The position numbers were made by a program, and so were the translations under genes. 24,335 nucleotides of DNA from a virus, in IMG/VR virus record IMGVR_UViG_3300000101_000118, positions 2,951-27,285 of that record; one strand, written 5' to 3'. Under the pieces are notes generated by a model. It worked only from the letters and a program-made list of their open reading frames with translations, ran no database searches and was not told the origin of the DNA. Positions 1 to 5,793 of this stretch are shown here, one piece after another; the stretch's first letter is position 1, and the number at the start of each line of letters is the position of its first letter.

Positions 1-311
1 TTTTCTTTAGCTACATTGTATATAGATTGGATTGGTGGTTTTGTAGCTTTTATGTATTTAACTTTAAAGGGAAGATATTTTCCATATATTTCCCATATTT
101 TAAGTGATTCTTCTTGGGTAATACCATCTCTTTCCTTTTTACCCACAAAGATGAGCATCTCATCTATTTCAGGATTTTCATCTAGTGCCTGTTTTACAAC
201 TTCAAAGTGTCCTTTAGTTGGGGGTTTAAACCCACCACCGTATACACCTATAGTTTTTTTGTTTTTTTCCTCGGGTAATAATCCTTCTATTAAATAATTT
301 ACTAAACTCAT
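1..311 (-). CDS. Nucleotidyltransferase (HxGH-type), 3' end cut by window edge
   Basis: The frame is open from an ATG at 309-311 to the left edge, so about 103 residues are visible and the C-terminus is missing. From residue 20 it reads TIGVYGGGFKPPTKGHFEVV, the Gly-rich strand plus (T/H)xGH signature of the cytidylyltransferase/adenylyltransferase superfamily (NMNAT, PPAT and FAD synthetase folds). Such enzymes transfer a nucleotide from NTP onto a phosphate. The substrate cannot be told from this fragment, and the ISTxxR-type second motif is not visible. The start overlaps the stop of the upstream kinase gene in an ATGA, suggesting translational coupling. The first nine residues, MSLVNYLIE, resemble those of the next two upstream products and look like a detachable leader before the conserved fold. 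The superfamily call is fairly sure; the exact reaction is unknown. Confidence 0.8.
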   Translation of the reverse strand, partial: MSLVNYLIEGLLPEEKNKKTIGVYGGGFKPPTKGHFEVVKQALDENPEIDEMLIFVGKKERDGITQEESLKIWEIYGKYLPFKVKYIKATKPPIQSIYNVAKE

Positions 312-1120
312 TTAGATAAAAACTTTTTTAATCTCATTTGTGCTTCTTCCTTAGATAAACCATCGCTAGTTATGTCTTGTACAAACTCATCATCTAGTAA
401 TGATTTAACCATTTCAGCTTCTTTAGCTTTCCTTTCATCAGATTTTTGTTGTTGAGCAGGAGTTTTTGGTTTAGTTCCTTTTGGTTTAAATGGGGTTAAA
501 TACTTATCAACTATATCTTCCAGATTTTCTAATTTGTCCCCCTCTAAAGTATTAGCTACTAAAGCAAAATTTTCACTTGCATATCCACCAAATAAATCTC
601 TATAGGGTTCATAGTTTTTAGTTACATCCATCCAAGTTTTCATTACAATTCCGGGTGCTAAACTTCTATCTTCACCACCTGATTTTTCAAATCTGTCTTG
701 ATTTTGTTTAAGTGAACGTTCTAAATCAGTATAAACATAAAGCATAAATACATCATATCCTGCTTCTTCTAATTCTGATTTTAATTCTGCTGTCTTTTTA
801 AATGAAGCTGCTGTACCATCTAATATAAATGATTCTTTACCAACTATTATTTGTTCCATTTCACCTTTGAACTGTTTATTAGCGGCTGCCATTTGTTTGG
901 CTTGCTCACTTCTTTCTTCAGGTGTAGCATTTTTTAAGTCTAAACTAACGTTAGCTTTTTTTAATAAAGGAACATAAATATCATCTACGTTCATTGTTTT
1001 TATACCTCCTAAGTCTAAACCACGTAAAATGTATCCTTTACCTGCTCCAGGTGCTCCTGCTAAGATAACAGCTTTTGGGTTACCTTGTGCTTCTCTTAAT
1101 AATTGTACTAAACTTATCAT
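308..1120 (-). CDS. P-loop kinase, zeta-toxin/adenylate-kinase-like
   Basis: A 270-residue protein with a Walker A loop GAPGAGKG at residues 22-29, directly after a hydrophobic strand (KAVILA). A second strand ends in FILDG (98-102), a Walker B-like position with Asp101. The region LERSLKQNQDRF (133-144) resembles the Arg-containing lid of small-molecule and polynucleotide kinases. The loop has GKG as in adenylate kinase (GKGT), but the usual Thr is Tyr30. Residues 210-235 are a Lys/Pro/Gln-rich linker, followed by a short charged helical tail (250-270). The likely role is ATP-dependent phosphorylation of a nucleotide, nucleic acid end or sugar nucleotide; the substrate is unknown. The start ATG overlaps the stop of the GNAT-like gene by 4 bases, and its own stop overlaps the next gene. 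The N-terminal MISLVQLLRE lies outside the kinase fold and may be a capsid-targeting leader. Confidence 0.8.
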   Translation of the reverse strand: MISLVQLLREAQGNPKAVILAGAPGAGKGYILRGLDLGGIKTMNVDDIYVPLLKKANVSLDLKNATPEERSEQAKQMAAANKQFKGEMEQIIVGKESFILDGTAASFKKTAELKSELEEAGYDVFMLYVYTDLERSLKQNQDRFEKSGGEDRSLAPGIVMKTWMDVTKNYEPYRDLFGGYASENFALVANTLEGDKLENLEDIVDKYLTPFKPKGTKPKTPAQQQKSDERKAKEAEMVKSLLDDEFVQDITSDGLSKEEAQMRLKKFLSK

Positions 1121-1662
1121 ACCTTTGGTTTTCCCATTAATACTTTGGTAAATAATTTACCACCAATTGTTCTTTTATATTCACCATTACCTAACCATTC
1201 AATTTCTTTACCCTTAAGTACTTTACGTACTACTTCTTCATCATTGATAGGTTCTACACCTTTTGCTTTAAAGATGTCTTTGATTTTACCTGATACTTCA
1301 ACGTAATATCCTCCTGATTTTAGTTGGTTTACTTTGTGGTTTACTACTTTTGATTTAGCTGCACTAGAACCATCATGTCCTGTTGCTGTAAACTTTTTAC
1401 CTGCTGATTTAGGTTTAGCGGCTGATACCGCATCAATTTCAGGGTCATCGTCTAAGTCAATTACCACGTATTCAGCATCTGCTTCTTTGCCAGTTATATT
1501 ATCTGGGGATTTATAGTTAGGGTGACCACCAATAGGTGAATAGGCATTATCAATTAAATCGAAAATTTCTTCATCATAATTTTTTAATTCCGAAGAGGGG
1601 ATTGTTACCCATTTATTTTTGGGGATATTTATCTCATTTAAAAGATCTACAAGTTTAATCAT
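1117..1662 (-). CDS. GNAT-like phage protein (putative acetyltransferase fold)
   Basis: A 181-residue soluble protein. From general knowledge, proteins with a SPIGGH motif (here YSPIGGHPNY, residues 41-50), an acidic strand VVIDLDDDPEIDAVSA (66-81) and a segment GKKFTATGHDGS (88-99) occur in many T4-like and marine phages and are annotated as GNAT-like or hypothetical. TATGHDGSSAAK would be the acetyl-CoA pyrophosphate-binding loop of that fold. Neither substrate nor activity is established. The start follows an A/T-rich leader without a Shine-Dalgarno sequence, with the CATATTTATAA element 14 bases upstream. This is the first gene of a three-gene set with 4-base overlaps. Its first ten residues, MIKLVDLLNE, match the leader form of the two downstream products. 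Confidence 0.6.
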   Translation of the reverse strand: MIKLVDLLNEINIPKNKWVTIPSSELKNYDEEIFDLIDNAYSPIGGHPNYKSPDNITGKEADAEYVVIDLDDDPEIDAVSAAKPKSAGKKFTATGHDGSSAAKSKVVNHKVNQLKSGGYYVEVSGKIKDIFKAKGVEPINDEEVVRKVLKGKEIEWLGNGEYKRTIGGKLFTKVLMGKPKV

Positions 1663-1676
1663 AAAAAAGTATTTTA

Positions 1677-1687
1677 TTATAAATATG
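1677..1687 (-). promoter_or_regulatory. Candidate promoter element CATATTTATAA
   Basis: In the sense (minus) direction the sequence is CATATTTATAATA, ending 14 bases before the ATG of the GNAT-like gene. The same 11 bases occur 10 bases upstream of the S74 fibre gene and, with small changes, before the 222-residue structural gene. It contains TATAAT, a sigma70-like -10 hexamer. The opposite strand reads TATAAATA, the T4 late-promoter box, but in the wrong direction for the gene. No -35 element is evident. Recurrence in three intergenic gaps is the main support. Confidence 0.4.
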
Positions 1688-1690
1688 CAC

Positions 1691-1816
1691 CTATTTATTA
1701 CTCATGTACTTGATAAACCCCCGTTCTTCATCCGTAAGATTTAGAGGGGGGTTTGTAAGGAGTGTTTGGAATCTATTAAATTCTTGTTCTTCAAAATGAA
1801 TTTGTGTTGGAGTCAT
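1691..1816 (-). CDS. Small hypothetical protein, 41 residues
   Basis: An ATG-to-TAG frame (ATG at 1814-1816) encodes a 41-residue charged peptide starting MTPTQIHFEEQEF and ending FIKYMSNK. It fills most of the gap between the nuclease and GNAT-like genes, on the same strand, and its composition is protein-like (Glu/Asn/Leu/Thr rich, no hydrophobic segment). An AAAGG lies only 2 bases before the ATG, too close for a normal ribosome binding site. I recognise no family. An 8-bp inverted repeat lies inside it, so the region might instead be a structured leader or terminator. Coding status is plausible but unproven. Confidence 0.45.
   Translation of the reverse strand: MTPTQIHFEEQEFNRFQTLLTNPPLNLTDEERGFIKYMSNK
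1715..1754 (-). repeat. Inverted repeat AAACCCCC / GGGGGTTT
   Basis: Perfect 8-bp arms at 1715-1722 and 1747-1754 are separated by 24 bases. They could form a G/C-strong stem in the transcript just before the GNAT-like gene. The repeat lies inside the 41-codon ORF. No U-run follows on the minus strand, so it is not a standard intrinsic terminator. It may be a coincidence of Pro/Gly codons. Confidence 0.35.
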
Positions 1817-1873
1817 AACCTTTATTATTTTAACATATACAATATACGAATTTTCCTTGGGGGAACCAAACTT

Positions 1874-2653
1874 TTAAACTTTCCTTTTAGAAGAAGTTAT
1901 AAAGGTTTGAGTATAAGGGGTTGGTTTTGGGTTTTCAATATCAAATAATGCTTTAACATGGTTAAATATTTCAATATTTTCTTCTTGAGTGCGGGGTGAT
2001 TCATGGACTTCCCAGTTTTTACCTTTCAAGCGTTTACCTGATTTATCTTCACCTCGAGATTTAGATTTTAACCACAAGACACCTACTCTATCTATTTTTT
2101 TACCATAACATTCCTCATAACATTGGGCGTATATCGCACCTTGTAAATCGTATGTTGTTTGTAAATGATTAGATGTTTTAAAATCAATAATCCAACGCTC
2201 TGTTTTACCATCAATTTCAATTTCACACACCAAATCGCAGGTACCTGCTACTTTAATTTTATCTGAAAATAAGTGGACTTCGGCTTCTATTAATGTTGGG
2301 TTATAGGTCTCCCAGAAATCTACAAATCTAAGAAACATTTGCCATACATAAGAAGGCATTCTAGGGTTACCATCATCATATAAAAACTTAATTTCTTTTC
2401 CATTTAACCAGTCTTCAATCATTTCGTGTACCAGTGTACCTTCTTCGGCTGCTTTTTTTACAATCCAGTCGGCACTATGGCCTACTTTTTTAAGCCAATC
2501 TTCGAAATACTTACCTTTAGGGTAAGAACTTAAAACATGGGTGATTGAAGGATAATAATTACTGTTTCGTCTATAGTACCTTGAATCAGGCATTGTGACT
2601 TGTTGGTAATCCTTTGAAATTTCTAATAATCTTTTGTATGATTTTTTGATCAT
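1874..2653 (-). CDS. PD-(D/E)XK exonuclease, RecB/Cas4-like
   Basis: A 259-residue protein carrying the RecB-family nuclease core. EGTLVHE (71-77) supplies the early His, AGTCDLV (136-142) the metal-binding Asp140, IIDFKT (155-160) the Asp157-x-Lys159 pair, and DLQGAIYAQCY (169-179) the QxxxY motif with Gln171 and Tyr175. All expected catalytic residues are present. No Cys cluster for an iron-sulphur centre, as in Cas4 or AddB, is evident. Phage enzymes of this type process DNA ends in recombination, repair or host DNA breakdown. The start ATG overlaps the primase stop by 4 bases, so the two are probably co-translated and act at the phage fork. The C-terminal tail after residue 235 is polar and ends in a basic SSKRKV. 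Confidence 0.88.
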   Translation of the reverse strand: MIKKSYKRLLEISKDYQQVTMPDSRYYRRNSNYYPSITHVLSSYPKGKYFEDWLKKVGHSADWIVKKAAEEGTLVHEMIEDWLNGKEIKFLYDDGNPRMPSYVWQMFLRFVDFWETYNPTLIEAEVHLFSDKIKVAGTCDLVCEIEIDGKTERWIIDFKTSNHLQTTYDLQGAIYAQCYEECYGKKIDRVGVLWLKSKSRGEDKSGKRLKGKNWEVHESPRTQEENIEIFNHVKALFDIENPKPTPYTQTFITSSKRKV

Positions 2654-3582
2654 AAAGTAAGTTTTCGCTCCAATAAATTATAATAGGTTAATGGTTGCGT
2701 TGTTTGTATTAATTTTGTGAAATTTTCAAAACCCATTTCACTTGGGTCCTTATCCTGTAAATCTACAAGATAGACTTCTTTACCTGCGGCCATTAAATTT
2801 TCACAGAAGCGTAAAGCTTGTTTCATTGCATCCCTATCTAATGCTATATAAATTTTATCTACTACAGATGTAACTATTTTTTTCATTAAGCTACTCTGTA
2901 TGTTTTTTCCTAGTAAAGGGATTGCATTTCTTTTTATAGCAATCGAATCAAATAAACCTTCACAAAGTATTAATGGTAAATTCCAATTTATTAAATGTTC
3001 ATTAGCAACTATATCTCTAGAAGCTTCTGGGTTCATGTATTTGTAATTGGATTCTGCTTCAAATGATCTTCCTGTAAAATAATTAAGGGAGCCATCCTGG
3101 TTATATGTGGGGATTATTATTCTGTTTCGGTATTTACCTTCGGAACAATATCCTATGTTATATTTAAGTATATCAGATTCTGTTATATTACGTTTTTTTA
3201 AAAACGACAAGGCATGTCTCGCCATAATGTCGGTTTTTGTAGGAGGATTGATTAAACTAACGTATTCTTGAGGTAATTTTAATGAATTTGTGCTAAATTG
3301 TGTCTTATAGGTTGTTGATGATTTAACTAAAGATTTTAATTCATCTATTTTATTTTTTGCAACTTTTAATTGCTTAAATAAGCTATAAAGATTTGTACCT
3401 CTAGCATCACAAGACCAACAATGCCATGGATTTTTCCCTTCTCTGTTTTCAGTTAGGTTAATTTCCAATTTAGGTTTAGAGTGATGGCATATAGGGCAAT
3501 TATAGGCATAATTGTTGCGAGCAGTTGCTTTGCCTATTCCTAATATAGAATTTACTAATGTAACTAATAATTGATTTACCAT
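2650..3582 (-). CDS. DNA primase, T4 gp61-like (zinc finger plus Toprim)
   Basis: A 310-residue protein. The N-terminus has a zinc-binding site: C29-P-I-C32-H-H, then C55-W-S-C58, the CHC2-type DNA-recognition domain. The middle (KYRNRIIIPTYNQDGSLNYF, 150-169) matches the DnaG-family RNA polymerase core, which starts with a conserved Asn/Arg and a strand leading to GR. The Toprim domain follows, with the catalytic Glu in ILCEGLFDSIA (E208) and Asp249/Asp251 in ALDRDA. It is slightly shorter than T4 gp61 (about 342 residues). Its role would be RNA primer synthesis for lagging-strand replication with a phage helicase, which is not in this window. No helicase domain is fused, unlike T7 gp4. The leader before the ATG is A/T-rich and lacks a Shine-Dalgarno sequence. 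Confidence 0.92.
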   Translation of the reverse strand: MVNQLLVTLVNSILGIGKATARNNYAYNCPICHHSKPKLEINLTENREGKNPWHCWSCDARGTNLYSLFKQLKVAKNKIDELKSLVKSSTTYKTQFSTNSLKLPQEYVSLINPPTKTDIMARHALSFLKKRNITESDILKYNIGYCSEGKYRNRIIIPTYNQDGSLNYFTGRSFEAESNYKYMNPEASRDIVANEHLINWNLPLILCEGLFDSIAIKRNAIPLLGKNIQSSLMKKIVTSVVDKIYIALDRDAMKQALRFCENLMAAGKEVYLVDLQDKDPSEMGFENFTKLIQTTQPLTYYNLLERKLTL

Positions 3583-3600
3583 TAATGGTAATATATGTAA

Positions 3601-4083
3601 CTATATCGTGTCTTCCACGAGACTTTCAAAAACTAGACCTTCTAGATCTTTTGTAAAAAATTTACCTAAAATGTTATCGTTGAAGAATTCATCTGGTTTT
3701 TCTAGTACTTCGTATAACATTTGATATTTTATCTCAAAATAGGTTAGTTGTTTTTTTGTTTGTACACATTTTAGTATGGCACGTTCAAATTCATCCTTTT
3801 TCCCTTCAACTAATATTTGTTTAATGTCCTTTTGGGAACCATAATATGTTTTCCAATCTGATTCTTTGACTATTAATTTATATGAGGGGCGGCGACCAAC
3901 TACCCCAGTTAGGGCAGCTAGTTCTTTTTTACCTAATTTTTTCTTTTGATTGTGGAATAAGACTTTTTTACCAATATAAGATTTCCCTGAAGGTTTATGG
4001 GTTGTCATATAGATAAAACCAAAGGTATTATCTGGGAATTGGGTTATGTCTTCTATGTTGTTTGATTTGTATGTCCAACTCAT
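3601..4083 (-). CDS. GIY-YIG nuclease-like protein
   Basis: A 160-residue protein whose start shows the GIY-YIG signature: GFIYMTTHKPSGKSYIGKK at 22-40, with Tyr25 and the Tyr36-Ile37-Gly38 of YIG spaced as in the family. SDWKTYYGSQKDIKQIL (75-91) fits the second conserved block. YFEIKY (115-120) carries a Glu (E117) that could be the metal-binding residue. Similar stand-alone proteins are common in T4-like phages, called Seg-like or putative endonucleases. No separate DNA-binding domain is visible, so a homing function is uncertain; a repair or nucleolytic role is equally possible. The ATG directly abuts the stop of the S74 fibre gene, and the gene separates the tail block from the primase. 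Confidence 0.8.
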   Translation of the reverse strand: MSWTYKSNNIEDITQFPDNTFGFIYMTTHKPSGKSYIGKKVLFHNQKKKLGKKELAALTGVVGRRPSYKLIVKESDWKTYYGSQKDIKQILVEGKKDEFERAILKCVQTKKQLTYFEIKYQMLYEVLEKPDEFFNDNILGKFFTKDLEGLVFESLVEDTI

Positions 4084-5253
4084 TTATTTGTTTTTAAGTT
4101 CATCTATTTGCTTTTGTTGATCCTTGATGGATTCAATAAGAAGAGCAACTAATTTAGGGTAATCTACACTTTTAAACCCGCTATCCCCAGTTGTTACTAA
4201 TTGGGGGAGAACTTTTTCTACATCTTGAGCTATTACACCAACACTAGGTAAAGTTTGTTGTGTTGGAGTGGCCAATTTATTCCAATCCCAAGTTACACCA
4301 TTTAATTGTTTTAACTTGTCAATTGGGGATTCTATATTCTGGATATTATCTTTTAGGTTTCTATCTGAAGAGGTAGAAGATATTACTTCTCCTCCTACGT
4401 TTAAATCACCTCCTATACCTACACCACCTGTTACTGTTACTGCCCCACTAGTTTTGCTAGTAGAAGGGGATGTGTTTGTAAATGTTTTAACTCCTCCAAT
4501 ATTATCTTGGTCGGATGTTAGATCTACAAAATGTGAAGAATTATATCTAGTATCAGTATTATTAGAGGTTATAGTAATTGTATTAGTATATTGATCAAAT
4601 ATAATACCTGTTGCACCCTCTCCTTTTAATTTAAATTGAGAATCTTCTACAATTGTAAAATGATTACCCCCATTAGAATCAGATATTTTAAAACCTTTAC
4701 CCATACCAACAGTATCTGTAACAGTCTCTGTAGATGTTTCTATATCTGTGATATGGCCATAGTTGTCTAAGGTTAGGTTTTGGATATAAGTTCTTCCTGA
4801 ATTATTTGTGGAGGTTGCGTTTGATGTATCTTTATGAGAAAATACAGTATCATTTAATTCTACTCCTTCTCCGGCAGTATATGTAGTATCTGGGGAGTCT
4901 GAGTGGAGTACCATGTCTGTAAAAGAGGCTGTTAGGATAGTACCATTTGCCTGTTTTAAAGTAATAGTTTTTTCTTCATTACCTTCTACAGAAAGTTCTT
5001 TTATAGGATTTGAAATGTCTACTATTGAGCTTTTAAATATCTGTCCTGTAGTATTATTGAATGATAAAAGGTATTCCTGTGGGGTCCTTAATATACCACT
5101 TGGTTTTAAATAAGTAGAACCTGATATGGTTAATGAACCTAGTACACTTAAATCGTATGGTTCTTTAGCTGTTAAAGCATTTGCAAATTGAGAAATATGC
5201 CAAGGTTCAATAGGTGTTCCTTTTTTTATATCTGCTTTTAGAATTTTTGCCAT
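4084..5253 (-). CDS. Tail fibre/spike with C-terminal peptidase S74 chaperone
   Basis: A 389-residue protein. The N-terminus (residues 11-50) carries GTPIEPWHISQF and VLGSLTISGS, a module shared with the 375-residue protein encoded further upstream. The middle (60-290) is polar beta-structure sequence rich in Thr/Asn/Gly, ending in a glycine-rich stretch (GGVGIGGDLNVGGEV, 276-290) typical just before S74 domains. The intramolecular chaperone starts at S296-D-R-N-L-K301, a Ser and Lys five residues apart like the endosialidase catalytic dyad. It continues through GVIAQDVEKVLP (339-350) and VDYPKLVALLIESIK (363-377) into a terminal coiled coil. The expected outcome is trimer folding followed by self-cleavage before Ser296. 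It is probably a receptor-binding or side fibre. The start has an A-rich leader and the CATATTTATAA element 10 bases upstream. Confidence 0.9.
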   Translation of the reverse strand: MAKILKADIKKGTPIEPWHISQFANALTAKEPYDLSVLGSLTISGSTYLKPSGILRTPQEYLLSFNNTTGQIFKSSIVDISNPIKELSVEGNEEKTITLKQANGTILTASFTDMVLHSDSPDTTYTAGEGVELNDTVFSHKDTSNATSTNNSGRTYIQNLTLDNYGHITDIETSTETVTDTVGMGKGFKISDSNGGNHFTIVEDSQFKLKGEGATGIIFDQYTNTITITSNNTDTRYNSSHFVDLTSDQDNIGGVKTFTNTSPSTSKTSGAVTVTGGVGIGGDLNVGGEVISSTSSDRNLKDNIQNIESPIDKLKQLNGVTWDWNKLATPTQQTLPSVGVIAQDVEKVLPQLVTTGDSGFKSVDYPKLVALLIESIKDQQKQIDELKNK

Positions 5254-5263
5254 TTTTATTTTA

Positions 5264-5274
5264 TTATAAATATG
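5264..5274 (-). promoter_or_regulatory. Candidate promoter element CATATTTATAA
   Basis: The sense strand reads CATATTTATAATAAAATA, identical for 18 bases to the element before the GNAT-like gene, and ends 10 bases before the ATG of the S74 fibre gene. It lies in the 99-base gap after the 138-residue gene, one of the few gaps here large enough for a promoter. A -10-like TATAAT is present; no -35 element is recognised. Confidence 0.45.
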
Positions 5275-5340
5275 TAGTTAAGGATTAACCTTATTCAGGT
5301 TTTGTTGGTAAGACATAAGGGGGTGAATTATTCTGTAACG

Positions 5341-5362
5341 CCCTAGCTATTTCTAACTAGGG
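5341..5362 (-). terminator. Weak hairpin over the end of the tail chaperone gene
   Basis: The arms CCCTAG (5341-5346) and CTAGGG (5357-5362) are separated by 10 bases. The stop codon TAG of the 138-residue gene (5353-5355) lies in the loop. On the minus strand no T-run follows, so factor-independent termination is doubtful. It could stabilise mRNA ends or be chance. Confidence 0.25.
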
Positions 5363-5769
5363 GGTGTTGGTAGATATTCAGAAGCGAATGTTTTTGTATT
5401 ATCAAAGATATAGTTATCTGTTATATTTCTAAGAACTGATCTATAATTTTTCCATTCTAATTTTTTTGTGTCTGTTAATGGACTATCTATTACTTGTGTC
5501 CAATCACTAGCTTGGAGTAAACGATTTCGTTGACTGCGTATTGAAGATAACATTTGTTCTGAAGGGGTGGGGGGTGTTGGTGGGGGTGGTAAGGTGAATA
5601 CCCCATCTATTACCCTTGCTTTACCCGTAACTGCTATCTCACGTTCTGCTTCACTTATTTCTAAAGTAGTAAAGTTAGGATTTAAGTTTTCATCTATACT
5701 AGATTGTTCATAAGAACTATCCCACACATAATATATTTGTTGGTTGTGGTATTGACAATAATATTTCAT
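5353..5769 (-). CDS. Tail fibre assembly chaperone-like protein
   Basis: A 138-residue protein with two parts joined by a proline-rich linker (LPPPPTPPTPS, 60-70). The C-terminal part has RSQRNRLLQASDWTQVIDS (78-96), then EWKNYRSVLRNI (105-116). This is the RdxLLxxxDWT...W..YR..LR pattern of the phage tail assembly chaperone family (Pfam Phage_tail_APC type). Such proteins commonly sit just downstream of a long fibre gene and help it fold or trimerise. Here the gene starts 24 bases after the 2218-residue fibre, which fits. The N-terminal part (1-59) is a small, tyrosine-rich domain that may contact the fibre. The leader is A/T-only, with no Shine-Dalgarno sequence. Confidence 0.75.
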   Translation of the reverse strand: MKYYCQYHNQQIYYVWDSSYEQSSIDENLNPNFTTLEISEAEREIAVTGKARVIDGVFTLPPPPTPPTPSEQMLSSIRSQRNRLLQASDWTQVIDSPLTDTKKLEWKNYRSVLRNITDNYIFDNTKTFASEYLPTPPS

Positions 5770-5793
5770 ATTTTATATTTTTTAATAGAAGGA

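Noticed and set aside
16-297. Plus-strand open frame of 93 codons at the left edge
   Set aside because: It lies opposite the nucleotidyltransferase gene, whose minus frame holds a clear (T/H)xGH motif; the plus translation is low-complexity Ser/Phe with no family features.
5254-5352. A 12-codon ATG frame (start near 5315) in the gap before the S74 fibre gene
   Set aside because: Too short, no family features, and the gap is better explained by a promoter-like element.
5341-5362. Strong intrinsic terminator after the tail chaperone gene
   Set aside because: The stem is only 6 bp and no T-run follows on the transcribed strand; kept only as a weak hairpin.
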